DNA of 64,000 nucleotides, from the NCBI RefSeq assembly GCF_023631325.1, contig NZ_JALQDG010000010.1:102526-166525 (forward strand), read 5' to 3'. Source of the stretch: Caballeronia sp. INDeC2 (lineage in GTDB: Bacteria; Pseudomonadota; Gammaproteobacteria; Burkholderiales; Burkholderiaceae). A program made the position numbers and the translations under genes. Shown in pieces: positions 48,618 to 57,825 of the stretch (position 1 is the stretch's first letter; every line of letters starts with the position of its first letter). The notes below the pieces were generated by a model. That model worked only from the letters and a program-made list of their open reading frames with translations, did not search any database and was not told the DNA's origin.

Positions 48618-49046
48618 TTATGCTGCGTGTTGCTTCGCTTCTGCCGCCTGCGCTTCCGGAGCGGCGACGCCATGACGCTGCTTGTAATCGGCGACCGCCG
48701 CCTTGATCGCGTCTTCCGCGAGAATCGAGCAGTGGATCTTCACCGGCGGGAGCGCCAGTTCTTCGGCGATCTGCGTGTTCTTGATCGTCAGCGCCTGATC
48801 CAGCGTCTTGCCCTTCACCCATTCGGTGACGAGCGAGCTCGATGCGATCGCCGAGCCGCAGCCGTAAGTCTTGAACTTCGCGTCCTCGATCACGCCATCC
48901 GCGCCTACGCGGATCTGCAGCTTCATCACGTCGCCGCACGCCGGCGCGCCGACCATGCCGGTGCCGACGGTGTCGTCGTCCTTCGAGAACGAGCCGACGT
49001 TACGCGGGTTTTCGTAGTGGTCCAGAACCTTGTCGCTATAAGCCAT
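48618..49046 (-). CDS. iscU: Fe-S cluster scaffold IscU
   Basis: A 142-residue scaffold on which clusters are built. The three cysteines are in GAPACGDVMK, KTYGCGSAIASSS and LPPVKIHCSIL; LPPVK is the HscA-binding motif. An Ala/Glu/Gln-rich tail of about 14 residues extends the usual C terminus. It lies 36 bases after iscS. Confidence 0.96.
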   Translation of the reverse strand: MAYSDKVLDHYENPRNVGSFSKDDDTVGTGMVGAPACGDVMKLQIRVGADGVIEDAKFKTYGCGSAIASSSLVTEWVKGKTLDQALTIKNTQIAEELALPPVKIHCSILAEDAIKAAVADYKQRHGVAAPEAQAAEAKQHAA

Positions 49047-49082
49047 GATTCAAACTCTCCTTTGTTCGGTGACGCGTGTCGC

Positions 49083-50306
49083 TCAGTGCGCGGCCCACTG
49101 GATGGTCGAGATGTCGATGCCGTCCTTGTGCATTTCCCAGAGCGGCGACAGATCGCGCAACTTCGCGATCTTGGTCTTCAGCAGGTTGATCACGTAGTCG
49201 ACGTCCTGCTCGGTGGTGAAGCGGCCGACCGTGAAGCGGATCGAGCTGTGCGCGAGTTCGTCGTTGCGGCCGAGCGCACGCAACACATACGACGGCTCCA
49301 GCGACGCCGACGTGCACGCCGATCCCGACGACACCGCGACATCCTTCACCGCCATGATCAGCGATTCGCCTTCGACGAAATTGAAGCTGATATTGAGGTT
49401 GTGCGGCACGCGGCGTTCCATGTCGCCGTTGACGTACACCTCTTCCATGTCCTGCAGGCCTTTCAGCAGACGGTCGCGCAGCATGCGGATGCGCTCGTTC
49501 TCCGTCGCCATTTCTTCGCGCGCGATGCGGAACGCCTCGCCCATGCCGACGATCTGATGCGTCGCGAGCGTGCCCGAACGCATGCCGCGCTCGTGACCGC
49601 CGCCGTGCATCTGCGCTTCGATGCGCACACGCGGTTTGCGGCGCACGTACAGCGCGCCGATGCCCTTCGGGCCGTAAGTCTTGTGCGCCGAGAACGACAT
49701 CAGGTCGACCTTCAGCTTTTGCAAATCGATTTCGATCTTGCCGGTGGCTTGCGCCGCATCGACGTGGAAAATGATGCCCTTCTCACGCGTGATCTCGCCG
49801 ATCGCCTCGATGTCCTGGATCACGCCGATCTCGTTGTTCACGCTCATTACCGAGACGAGAATCGTGTCCGGGCGGATCGCCGCCTTGAACTTGTCGAGAT
49901 CGATGAGACCGTCGTCCTTCACGTCGAGATACGTGACTTCGTAGCCTTCGCGTTCCAGCTCACGCGTGGTGTCGAGCACCGCCTTGTGCTCGGTCTTCAC
50001 GGTGATGATGTGCTTGCCCTTGCTCTTGTAAAAATGGGCGGCGCCCTTGATCGCGAGGTTGTCCGATTCCGTTGCACCCGACGTCCAGATGATCTCGCGC
50101 GGATCGCAGTTGACGAGCGCCGCGACGTTCTCGCGCGCTTCCTCGACCGCACGCTCCGCATCCCAGCCGTACTGGTGGCTGCGCGAGGCCGGATTGCCGA
50201 ACTGCTCGCGAAGATACGGGATCATCTTGTCCACCACACGCGGATCGACGGGGGTCGTCGCGCTGTAGTCCATGTAAATGGGCAGGTGGGGAATATCGTT
50301 GTTCAT
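49083..50306 (-). CDS. iscS: cysteine desulfurase IscS
   Basis: A 407-residue PLP enzyme that removes sulfur from cysteine for Fe-S clusters and tRNA thiolation. The PLP lysine is in [15 protein letters not shown]; the catalytic loop is [21 protein letters not shown] chose the ATG at 50306, with GGAG 7 bases upstream, since the family begins close to [16 protein letters not shown]. It follows iscR by 86 bases. Confidence 0.97.
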   Translation of the reverse strand: MNNDIPHLPIYMDYSATTPVDPRVVDKMIPYLREQFGNPASRSHQYGWDAERAVEEARENVAALVNCDPREIIWTSGATESDNLAIKGAAHFYKSKGKHIITVKTEHKAVLDTTRELEREGYEVTYLDVKDDGLIDLDKFKAAIRPDTILVSVMSVNNEIGVIQDIEAIGEITREKGIIFHVDAAQATGKIEIDLQKLKVDLMSFSAHKTYGPKGIGALYVRRKPRVRIEAQMHGGGHERGMRSGTLATHQIVGMGEAFRIAREEMATENERIRMLRDRLLKGLQDMEEVYVNGDMERRVPHNLNISFNFVEGESLIMAVKDVAVSSGSACTSASLEPSYVLRALGRNDELAHSSIRFTVGRFTTEQDVDYVINLLKTKIAKLRDLSPLWEMHKDGIDISTIQWAAH

Positions 50307-50392
50307 CAGTCGCTCCGGGAAATCGGTCAAAGCTCTTGGCTGTGATGCTTTCTATATGCGCGCCCGGCTCTCGTGCCGGGGCGGCGCTCATG

Positions 50393-50920
50393 TCATCCGG
50401 CCAGGTTGAAAATGGAATTCGGACCCTTGGGCGCAACGCGCGCGGCCTCGACGCCAGCCGACTCGGCGCGCCGGTCGCGCAACACCGCCGACGAACCTTC
50501 GCGTGCGCGCTGCTGGTCGACCAGATCCTTCAACGAGACGGAATCGAGATACTCGACCATCTTTTGGTTGAGCGTCGCCCAGAGCTCGTGCGTCATGCAG
50601 TGGCCGTCGTGCTGCTTCGTGCCCTCGCACGTGCCCTTGCCGCCGCATTGCGTGGCGTCGATCGGCTCATCGACCGCGATGATGATGTCGGCGACCGTGA
50701 CGTTCTCCGCGCGGCGCGCGAGGTTGTAACCGCCGCCCGGTCCGCGAACCGATTCGACGATCTCATGCCGCCGCAGCTTGCCGAAGAGCTGTTCCAGATA
50801 GGAAAGCGAGATGCGCTGGCGCTGACTGATGCCTGCCAGCGTCACCGGGCCCTGCTCCTGGCGCAACGCCAGGTCGATCATCGCCGTGACGGCGAAACGG
50901 CCTTTCGTGGTGAGTCTCAT
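50393..50920 (-). CDS. iscR: Fe-S cluster regulator IscR
   Basis: A 175-residue Rrf2-family repressor that senses cluster supply. The winged helix is MRLTTKGRFAVTAMIDLA with LAGISQRQRISLSYLEQLF; the 2Fe-2S ligands are three Cys and a His in GKGTCEGTKQHDGHCMTH. With a cluster bound it represses its own operon through type-1 sites, two of which lie just upstream. Confidence 0.96.
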   Translation of the reverse strand: MRLTTKGRFAVTAMIDLALRQEQGPVTLAGISQRQRISLSYLEQLFGKLRRHEIVESVRGPGGGYNLARRAENVTVADIIIAVDEPIDATQCGGKGTCEGTKQHDGHCMTHELWATLNQKMVEYLDSVSLKDLVDQQRAREGSSAVLRDRRAESAGVEAARVAPKGPNSIFNLAG

Positions 50921-50938
50921 AATTGGGGGCTAACGCTA

Positions 50939-50990
50939 ATACTCGATGATTTTCGTCAAGTATAAATAGCCCACAGTTTTAGTCAAGTAT
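50939..50990 (-). promoter_or_regulatory. isc operon promoter with two tandem IscR type-1 sites
   Basis: On the minus strand TTGACT (50986-50981), 16 bases, TATACT (50964-50959). Two 25-bp sites match the E. coli type-1 IscR consensus closely: 50966-50990 (my count 23 of 25 positions) covers the -35, and 50939-50963 (22 of 25) covers the -10. Both share the ATACTTGAC...TAT arms. They lie 19-70 bases before the iscR start. The consensus is recalled from the E. coli literature. Confidence 0.85.
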
Positions 50991-51059
50991 CCCGGGCGAG
51001 ATAAGTAGCTTTTTAATCGGTTTTTTTTGCCCTCGCACGGCGGGCAAGCCGACGGGCTG

Positions 51060-51542
<483 letters not shown>

Positions 51543-51667
51543 CTAAAGCCGGAAAAAATCTTGACGCCCGGCGGCATCGACGGGAACAGCCACCGGAATG
51601 CGTCCGCGATTATACAAACTGGCACACTTTCTCGCCCAAGATGAGCATTCCGGCGTGCGGAACGCAG

Positions 51668-52879
51668 TTATCGCTCGTCGCGATGGATGTCGTGCGTGAC
51701 GAAGCGCGATTCTCCGTTGGGCATGTCGAGCCAGTCGCGATGCGCCAGCGTGCGGCGCATATCGGCGAGACCGCTTTCCCAGTGCTCGCGCATCGTCGAG
51801 AGGCCGAACTGGTAGTCCTTGTAGTGGCCCTCGTATTCCTTGTGCCGGTAGATCAGGTGAATGATGTTGTAGCGCTTCGAGCACGCCAGCTCGGTGGCAA
51901 GCCTGCACCATTCGTCGTTCTTGCGAGTCTCTTCGGGCACGAGGTCGAGCACGTGCTGCAAGACGTTGCGGTACCGCTGCGATCGCTGCATCTGATCCGT
52001 GACGAGACGCGTGCGGCTCGAATACTGCACGTCCTTCACGCGCCCCATGACGTCGACGATGCTGTCCGGCACCGGCCCGCGCGCGCTCCACAGATCGACC
52101 TGGAAGGCGAGCGTGTCGCGCCGCGGCGTCGCCTGCGCAATCTCGTAGAGCGGCGTGTTCGACATGAGGCCGCCGTCCCAATAGAATTGGCCGTCTATCT
52201 CGACCGCGGCAAAGCCCGGCGGCAACGCGCCGGACGCGATGAAATGCTCGGCACGCAACTCGATCTGCGTGTTGTCGAAATAGGCGAAATTGCCCGTCGC
52301 GACGTTCACCGCGCCGACCGACACGCGAGTCTCGCCGGAATTGATGCGGTCGAAATCGCACAGACGCTCGAGCGTGGCCTTGAGCGGTGTCGTGTCGTAA
52401 TAGCTTGCGGTTTGCGGCGAGCCCGACGCGATCGGCGACGGCGGCGGAAAGCGCGGCACGAAAAAGCCCTTTTGCCCTTCGACGAGCGCGCCGAAGGCCT
52501 GCATCGCGGTGAACGCCTTGCGAATCTCATCGACGGAATCGAACAGCGCGCGTTCGACGAAAGCCGGCAGTGGAAAACCGAATGCCGGCTGACAGATCGT
52601 CTCCCAGAATTCCAGCAAACGCGTCACGCGATGCTCCGGCGCATTGCCCGCGATGATCGCCGTGTTGAGCGCGCCGATCGAGATGCCGGCGATCCAGTTC
52701 GGATGAATGTCCGCTTCGTGCAGTCCTTGATAGACGCCCGCCTGGTAGGCGCCGAGCGCGCCACCGCCCTGCAGCATCAGCGCAATCGTCTCGTAAGGCG
52801 GCAAATGGATCCGGGGCTGCGTGCGCGCTCCGACCGACGCTGACACTCGCACCGCGTTTTCGTTATCGATTTCCGACAT
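51668..52879 (-). CDS. patatin-like phospholipase with DUF3734
   Basis: A 403-residue patatin. The oxyanion loop is LMLQGGGALGAYQAGVYQGL, the nucleophile elbow GISIGALN and the catalytic Asp in DGGLMSNTP. The C-terminal third (RTRLVTDQMQRSQRYRNVL..., IHLIYRHKEYEGHYKDYQFG) matches DUF3734. It starts 15 bases after the 3-hydroxybutyrate dehydrogenase stop, so the two form an operon. A role in polyhydroxybutyrate or lipid turnover is suggested by that pairing but not shown. Confidence 0.9.
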   Translation of the reverse strand: MSEIDNENAVRVSASVGARTQPRIHLPPYETIALMLQGGGALGAYQAGVYQGLHEADIHPNWIAGISIGALNTAIIAGNAPEHRVTRLLEFWETICQPAFGFPLPAFVERALFDSVDEIRKAFTAMQAFGALVEGQKGFFVPRFPPPSPIASGSPQTASYYDTTPLKATLERLCDFDRINSGETRVSVGAVNVATGNFAYFDNTQIELRAEHFIASGALPPGFAAVEIDGQFYWDGGLMSNTPLYEIAQATPRRDTLAFQVDLWSARGPVPDSIVDVMGRVKDVQYSSRTRLVTDQMQRSQRYRNVLQHVLDLVPEETRKNDEWCRLATELACSKRYNIIHLIYRHKEYEGHYKDYQFGLSTMREHWESGLADMRRTLAHRDWLDMPNGESRFVTHDIHRDER

Positions 52880-52894
52880 CCCGCGTCTTCTCCC

Positions 52895-53689
52895 TTATTG
52901 CATGAACCAGCCGTGGCTCACGACGAACGATTGCCCCGTCAGCGCCGCCGTTTCGAACGCGGACAGGAAGAGCACCGTCTGTGCGACGTCCTCGACGGTC
53001 GTGAACACGCCGTCCACGGTGCCGCCGAGCATCACGCGCTTCACGACTTCCTCTTCGCTGATCTTCAGTTCCTTCGCCTGCTCGGGAATCTGTTTGTCGA
53101 CGAGCGGCGTGCGCACGAAGCCCGGACAAACGACGTGCGAACGCACGTTATGCTTCGCGCCCTCCTTGGCGAGCACGCGCGCGAGGCCGAGCAAGCCGTG
53201 CTTCGCAGTCACGTATGCCGATTTGAGCGGCGACGCCTCGTGCGAATGCACCGAGCCCATGTAGATCACGACGCCGCCGCGATCGTCCTTGTACATGTGC
53301 TTCAGCGCCGCTTTGGTCGTGAGAAAAGCGCCGTCGACATGGATGGCCATCATCTTCTTCCAGTCGGCGAACGCGTAGTTCTCGATCGGATTGACGATCT
53401 GGATGCCCGCATTCGACACGAGGATGTCCACCGAGCCGAACTCCGACGCAACGCGATCGATGCCCTGGTTGACCGCATCTTCGTCCGTCACGTCCATCGC
53501 GATGCCGATGGCCTTTCCACCCTGGCCGCGAATTTCCCCGGCGACCGCGTCCGCGCCCGCCTGATTCAGGTCTGCGATGGCGACCGCCGCGCCCGCACCG
53601 GCGAGCGTGAATGCGATCGCGCGACCGATGCCGCTCGCCGCACCCGTCACGACCGCGGTCTTGCCGTCGAGCTTACCGTTTGATGACAT
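52895..53689 (-). CDS. hbdH: 3-hydroxybutyrate dehydrogenase (SDR)
   Basis: A 264-residue classical short-chain dehydrogenase. The NAD motif is [16 protein letters not shown] is in [10 protein letters not shown], and the catalytic Ser-Tyr-Lys is in [22 protein letters not shown] (YVTAK). The overall sequence and the GWFMQ C terminus fit the D-3-hydroxybutyrate dehydrogenase branch, which interconverts 3-hydroxybutyrate and acetoacetate in PHB use. It heads a two-gene operon with the patatin. Confidence 0.88.
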   Translation of the reverse strand: MSSNGKLDGKTAVVTGAASGIGRAIAFTLAGAGAAVAIADLNQAGADAVAGEIRGQGGKAIGIAMDVTDEDAVNQGIDRVASEFGSVDILVSNAGIQIVNPIENYAFADWKKMMAIHVDGAFLTTKAALKHMYKDDRGGVVIYMGSVHSHEASPLKSAYVTAKHGLLGLARVLAKEGAKHNVRSHVVCPGFVRTPLVDKQIPEQAKELKISEEEVVKRVMLGGTVDGVFTTVEDVAQTVLFLSAFETAALTGQSFVVSHGWFMQ

Positions 53690-53979
53690 GCGAACCTCCT
53701 ATCCAGTGGAAGACATCAGGTGAATGACAACATCCATCGGCACGACCATCAAGCTGGCCGTTCGGCATAGGAAAACTCGCGTGAAACATCAGAATGCCTA
53801 TGCCGTTTGGCCGACTGTTCATGAATGTCCGGGAGCGGCTATTGTGCATGAAGGAAGCAGTGAGCTGCGGCGCAAGCCGGGCGTCGTGAATAGTGCGGCG
53901 GGCGGCGTCGGCTAGAATAAGCTCCCTTCCCGCAGCTTTTCATTCCTGTTTTTTTCGCGCCTCGCGCAGGCCTCTCGTC

Positions 53980-54825
53980 ATGCTCAGTTATCGTCACGCC
54001 TTTCATGCGGGCAATCACGCCGATGTGCTGAAACACGCAATCGTCATTCAGATGCTTCGCCATCTCGGCATGAAGGACAAATCGTATTGGTACATCGACA
54101 CGCACGCCGGCGCCGGTGTCTACTCGCTCACAGAAGGCTTCGCGACGAAAAACGCGGAATTCGAAACGGGAATCGGGAAGCTTCGGGAGCGAGACGATCT
54201 GCCGCCGCTCCTCGCCGACTATGTCGATGAAGTCAACGCGCTGAATCCGGACGGCGATCTGCAGTTCTATCCCGGCTCGCCCTATCTCGCCTGGCGCATG
54301 ATGCGCGAGCAGGATCGCATGCGGCTTTTCGAGTTGCATAGCACGGAGATCGACGTGCTGCGCCACAATTTCCGGGACGCCGGCCGGCGCGCGATGATCT
54401 ACGAAGGCGATGGCTTCGACGGCATCAAGGCGCTCCTGCCGCCGCCGCCGCGCCGCGCGCTCGTGCTGATCGACCCGTCGTACGAGGACAAGCGCGACTA
54501 CGCGCGCACGCTCACGTGTCTCGAGGAAAGCATCAAGCGCTTCGCGACGGGGACCTACGCGGTCTGGTATCCGATCGTCACGCGTCCCGAGTCGCAGCGT
54601 TTCGCCGATCAGTTGAAGGCCATTCAGCCGAAAGGTTGGCTGCACGCCGCCCTCATCGTGAGAAAACCGCCGACGGACGGCTTCGGCCTCTTCGGCAGCG
54701 GCATGTTCGTGATCAATCCGCCCTACACGCTGGCGAAAGAACTAAAGGGCTCGCTGCCCTATCTCGTCGACGCGCTCGGCGAGGACGACCACGCGTCGTT
54801 CAAGCTGGAACATCGCGCGGACTGA
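53980..54825 (+). CDS. rlmJ: 23S rRNA (adenine2030-N6)-methyltransferase RlmJ
   Basis: A 281-residue methyltransferase. MLSYRHAFHAGNHADVLKH at the start is diagnostic of RlmJ; the SAM-binding DTHAGAGVY follows at about residue 45, and the catalytic DPSYEDKRDY (DPPY-type) at about 165. It modifies A2030 of 23S rRNA. The ATG at 53980 is chosen from this conserved N terminus. It ends 13 bases before the convergent hypothetical gene. Confidence 0.95.
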   Translation: MLSYRHAFHAGNHADVLKHAIVIQMLRHLGMKDKSYWYIDTHAGAGVYSLTEGFATKNAEFETGIGKLRERDDLPPLLADYVDEVNALNPDGDLQFYPGSPYLAWRMMREQDRMRLFELHSTEIDVLRHNFRDAGRRAMIYEGDGFDGIKALLPPPPRRALVLIDPSYEDKRDYARTLTCLEESIKRFATGTYAVWYPIVTRPESQRFADQLKAIQPKGWLHAALIVRKPPTDGFGLFGSGMFVINPPYTLAKELKGSLPYLVDALGEDDHASFKLEHRAD

Positions 54826-54838
54826 GCCTTGGCCCGTT

Positions 54839-55201
54839 TCAGGGATGAGGCGTGCGCGGCACGCGCGGGCGTACGCCGCCTCCTGGCTGCGTGGGCACGG
54901 TGTTTTGCCCGTTCGAGTATTCGACGTAGGGTGAGACCACGATCGGCGGCTCGGGCTCCTGCGGCAGTCCGGGCAATGTCGCCATCGGCACCATGCCGGG
55001 ACCGCCGAGCGGCCCGCTCTGAAGCACGGTCCCGCTGACGCCGCTGTGGATGCCGGTCTGCGTATCGAGCACGAGAGGCTCGCCTCCGGGCTTGGCGAAC
55101 GTTGCTTGCGAGGCTGCAGCGAGCGCGACGCCAACACATGCGATTCTCGCGACGCGATCGCGCATGCGGATGTTCGTCGCGACTTTGATGTGACCTAGCA
55201 T
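54839..55201 (-). CDS. exported Pro/Gly-rich hypothetical protein
   Basis: A 120-residue protein with a signal peptide (hydrophobic IACVGVALAAASQATFA, cleavage near residue 36). The mature part is rich in Pro, Gly and Val (LQSGPLGGPGMVPMATLPGL, PTQPGGGVRPRVP) and probably lacks a stable fold. Start 55201 has a weak GAG 7 bases upstream; an alternative in-frame ATG at 55165 lacks an SD. No family recognised. It diverges from the DUF305 gene. Confidence 0.55.
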   Translation of the reverse strand: MLGHIKVATNIRMRDRVARIACVGVALAAASQATFAKPGGEPLVLDTQTGIHSGVSGTVLQSGPLGGPGMVPMATLPGLPQEPEPPIVVSPYVEYSNGQNTVPTQPGGGVRPRVPRTPHP

Positions 55202-55313
55202 CGTGCGCTCTTTATGTAGACGATACCGCTTTACCTTACCCCGGTGGCAAGCTTTAGGCTAGGCGTTTCGACTCATAAGCAGCTTCGCAACCGCCCTCTT
55301 CACAGGAGATACG

Positions 55314-55712
55314 ATGAAATCAAAACGACTCGCTCTTGCCATCTTTGCCGCCCTCTGTAGCGCAAGCGCGATCGCACAGCCCGCCGCACCCGCCAGCGAT
55401 GCGATGCCTGGCATGAACATGGAACAGCACGCGCCGAAGCCCACGGATGTGTCGTCCACCGCCGCATTCCAGTCCGCCGATCAGAAAATGATGTCGGGCA
55501 TGTCGGGCGTCGAGTACACGGGAGATGCCGACCGGGATTTCGTCGCGCACATGATTCCGCATCACCGGGGCGCGGTGGAAATGGCGAAGGTCGAATTGAA
55601 GTACGGCAAAGACGCGAAGCTCCGCAAGCTGGCGAAAGAGATCGTCGCTGCGCAGGAGAAGGAAATCTCGTTCATGAAGCAGTGGCTGGAACAGCATCCG
55701 CCAAAGCATTGA
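55314..55712 (+). CDS. exported DUF305 family protein
   Basis: A 132-residue periplasmic protein. The signal peptide ends at SAIAQ near residue 21. The mature domain has the DUF305 hallmark DFVAHMIPHHRGAVEMAKVEL and a Met-rich stretch (MPGMNMEQH, KMMSGMSG). DUF305 proteins often accompany copper genes and have Met/His residues suited to copper binding. Here cueR and copZ lie 1 kb downstream. AGGAGATACG precedes the ATG. A terminator follows. Confidence 0.88.
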   Translation: MKSKRLALAIFAALCSASAIAQPAAPASDAMPGMNMEQHAPKPTDVSSTAAFQSADQKMMSGMSGVEYTGDADRDFVAHMIPHHRGAVEMAKVELKYGKDAKLRKLAKEIVAAQEKEISFMKQWLEQHPPKH

Positions 55713-55747
55713 GCCTCGGCGACGCGCGCATCGAGCAGAAACGCAAA

Positions 55748-55773
55748 AGCCCCGCTGATGTGCGGGGCTCTTT
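55748..55773 (+). terminator. terminator after the DUF305 gene
   Basis: An 8-bp GC-rich stem (55748-55755 with 55762-55769), loop TGATGT, followed by CTCTTTCAACTTT; A residues precede it on plus, so it can also serve the convergent DUF3563 gene. Confidence 0.8.
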
Positions 55774-55815
55774 CAACTTTCACGTTTGGCGCCTTGCGCG
55801 CCAGGAACGAAACGC

Positions 55816-55962
55816 TTATGCGTTATAGCCGTTCGATTCGAGTGAGCGGATGCGCTGTTCGAGCTGGACGATGTCCGTCGATTGCGCAAGATACGCTTCG
55901 CGACGGCGTTGCTCGGCGACTTCGAACCAAAAGCTCAGTTTTTCGATCAGGAATGCAAACAT
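55816..55962 (-). CDS. DUF3563 family microprotein
   Basis: A 48-residue protein beginning MFAFLIEKLSFWFEVAEQRR and continuing EAYLAQSTDIVQLEQRIRSL, an amphipathic helical pattern that I recognise as DUF3563, a small family widespread in Burkholderia and of unknown function. GGAG lies 6 bases before the ATG. A TATAAT (56040-56035) and two copies of an AGGGAWTACCC element precede it, suggesting tight control. It is convergent with the DUF305 gene. Confidence 0.75.
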   Translation of the reverse strand: MFAFLIEKLSFWFEVAEQRRREAYLAQSTDIVQLEQRIRSLESNGYNA

Positions 55963-56005
55963 GATGTTCTCCAAGGTCTTTAAAAGTCCCTGGCATTTCG
56001 GGGTC

Positions 56006-56040
56006 AGGGATTACCCGCACTAGGGAATACCCGAATTATA
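56006..56040 (-). promoter_or_regulatory. DUF3563 gene promoter with tandem AGGGAWTACCC elements
   Basis: On the minus strand TATAAT (56040-56035) is followed by two 11-base imperfect palindromes, AGGGAATACCC (56022-56032) and AGGGATTACCC (56006-56016, both in plus-strand spelling), with a 16-base period. They cover the predicted start and initial transcribed region, where a repressor would bind. The -35 is poor (ACCCCG), so an activator or another sigma factor is also possible. Confidence 0.55.
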
Positions 56041-56199
56041 GAGGAGAACAGTCGCGCCGGGGTAGTGAAATGCTTGAATACTGTGCATTCAGATTCGGAA
56101 TGGTGCGGGCTGGCTTCTTGCTTTAAAGCACTGATTTTTCGGACAATTGCGGAAAACTTGATGGGCTCTCCGATTGACCGAAACACATTATTGGTGCAT

Positions 56200-56586
56200 T
56201 TACTGCGCCAACTTGTCCAAAATCGGGCATTCCGGTCGAGCATCCCCGTGGCAGTGAATCGCCAGATGTGACAGCGTGTCGCGCATCTCCGTTAGCTCGG
56301 CGATTCGCCGGTCCAGCTCCGCGACATGTTCCAGCGCGATCGACTTCACCTCGGCGCTCGCCCGCGACCGGTCCTGCCACAAAGCAAGCAGTTTGCGGAT
56401 GTCTTCGACGAGAAAGCCGAGCCGCCGCGCCTGTCGCACGAAGCGCAGCGCATGCACTTCCTGATCGCCGTACACGCGATATCCGGACGACGTCCGCCCG
56501 ACCGGATTCAGCAAGCCGACGCTCTCGTAATAGCGGATCATCTTCGCCGTCACCCCCGACACGCGGGCCGCTTCACCGATGTTCAT
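56200..56586 (-). CDS. cueR: copper-responsive MerR regulator CueR
   Basis: A 128-residue MerR protein. The winged helix is MNIGEAARVSGVTAKMIRYYESVGLL, cited here by MIRYYESVGLL; a dimerisation helix follows, and the metal loop CHGDARPECPIL holds the two cysteines of CueR (C-x7-C). CueR binds Cu(I) and remodels a promoter with an overlong spacer. It diverges from copZ across a 97-base region with a MerR-type operator. Confidence 0.92.
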   Translation of the reverse strand: MNIGEAARVSGVTAKMIRYYESVGLLNPVGRTSSGYRVYGDQEVHALRFVRQARRLGFLVEDIRKLLALWQDRSRASAEVKSIALEHVAELDRRIAELTEMRDTLSHLAIHCHGDARPECPILDKLAQ

Positions 56587-56615
56587 CGTTCGCTCCCAAA
56601 AAATGTCATCTCGAC

Positions 56616-56646
56616 TCTACACCTTCCCATCATGGCAAGGTATACG
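56616..56646 (+). promoter_or_regulatory. CueR-type promoter/operator for copZ
   Basis: A dyad ACCTTCCC-ATC-ATGGCAAGGT-like element (56621-56641) lies between a -35-like TCTACA (56616-56621) and a -10-like TATACG (56641-56646). The spacer is 19 bases, the diagnostic overlong distance that MerR activators correct. It lies 38 bases before copZ and 34 before cueR. Confidence 0.8.
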
Positions 56647-56683
56647 ATGACGTTCATCCAGACCTTTTAAAGAGGAAATCGCA

Positions 56684-56890
56684 ATGACCGAATTCGTAGT
56701 TCAGGGCATGAGTTGCCAGCACTGCGTCGCGGCCGTGACGCGCTCGATTCACGAAATCGATCCGCAGGCGCAGGTTCGAGTCGATTTGCAGCGCGGCACG
56801 GTCGTAGTCGAGTCCGGACAATCGAACGACGCGCTGAAAGAAGCCATCGACGAAGCCGGCTACACGGTCGTCGGCGTCGCTTCGGCATGA
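56684..56890 (+). CDS. copZ: copper chaperone CopZ (heavy-metal-associated domain)
   Basis: A 68-residue HMA-fold protein with the Cu(I)-binding GMSCQHCVAAVTR at residues 8-20. It carries copper in the cytosol, normally to a P-type ATPase; no copA lies in this window. AGAGGAAATCGCA precedes the ATG. Its stop codon overlaps the start of the following reductase gene (ATGA), so the two are translationally coupled. Confidence 0.93.
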   Translation: MTEFVVQGMSCQHCVAAVTRSIHEIDPQAQVRVDLQRGTVVVESGQSNDALKEAIDEAGYTVVGVASA

Positions 56891-57825
56891 GGGGGAACGA
56901 GCGCTTGACGGTCGCGCTCATCGGCGCGTCGGGATTGCTGGGCCGCGCCATGGCCAACGAACTGGAGAGCGCGACCGGCGCAAAGCAATGGCGTATCGTG
57001 CGCACGGCGCACAGCCGCGCGGACGCACGGAACGTGAAACTCGATCTGCTCGATCGGGACGCCGTGTCCGCCTTCTTTCGCGAATTCGCGCCCGATGCGA
57101 TCGTGGTCGCGGCGGCCGAGCGCCGTCCGGACATCTGTGAAAACGATCCGGCACGCGCACGCGCGTTGAACGTCGATGCGTTGCGTGTGATCGCAAGCGA
57201 AGCGCGCGCGCTCGGTGCGTGGGTTCTGTCGATATCGACCGATTACGTGTTCGACGGCACCGCTCCGCCCTATTTTCCCGACGATGCGCCCGCGCCGCTC
57301 AACGCCTACGGACAGAGCAAGCTGGACGGCGAACGCGCATTGCTCGAGAGCGCCCCGTCGTCCTGCGTGTTGCGCCTGCCGCTGCTTTACGGACCGTTCA
57401 CCGACTGGAACGAATCGGCGGTGACGAGCCTCACGCCCGCGATCGTCAAATCGGCCGATCCGGCGAGCGCGCCCGCGTCGATGGACGCCTGGGCGACGCG
57501 CTATCCGACTTTCACGCCCGATGTCGCAGCGGTGATCCGCGGAATGCTCGAACATCATGCGAAAGGCGCGACGATCTCCGGCATCACGCAATGGTCCGGC
57601 GAAGAACCGATGACGAAATTCGATATCGCCGAGCGCATCGCGCGAACGCTGAACGTGGACTCGAAACTCGTCGCACAGCGCACGCCGACGGACGCGACGC
57701 CGCGCCCGCGCGACTGTCATCTCGATTCCGGCCGGCTGGAAGCGCTGGGCATCGGCCGGCGCACGCCGTTCGATAGCGCGATTGCGGGGCTGCTCGCGAA
57801 CTATCCGGCCATGCCGGATCAGTGA
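56887..57825 (+). CDS. RmlD-like extended short-chain dehydrogenase
   Basis: A 312-residue NAD(P)-dependent sugar-nucleotide-type reductase. The cofactor motif is LIGASGLLGRAMA, the active site is STDYVFDG with YGQSK further on, and the RmlD/MAT2B pattern ends with the C-terminal RPRDCHLDSGRLEALG. RmlD reduces dTDP-4-keto-rhamnose, but no rhamnose genes are near, and the related MAT2B protein is a regulatory subunit, so the reaction here is open. It overlaps copZ by 4 bases at the start and dnaE2 by 7 bases (convergent) at the end. Confidence 0.85.
   Translation: MRGNERLTVALIGASGLLGRAMANELESATGAKQWRIVRTAHSRADARNVKLDLLDRDAVSAFFREFAPDAIVVAAAERRPDICENDPARARALNVDALRVIASEARALGAWVLSISTDYVFDGTAPPYFPDDAPAPLNAYGQSKLDGERALLESAPSSCVLRLPLLYGPFTDWNESAVTSLTPAIVKSADPASAPASMDAWATRYPTFTPDVAAVIRGMLEHHAKGATISGITQWSGEEPMTKFDIAERIARTLNVDSKLVAQRTPTDATPRPRDCHLDSGRLEALGIGRRTPFDSAIAGLLANYPAMPDQ

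Noticed and set aside
51021..51045. Hairpin and T-run after the phosphatase gene as its terminator
   Set aside because: The T-run is on the wrong side of the stem for the minus-strand gene (it becomes an A-run).
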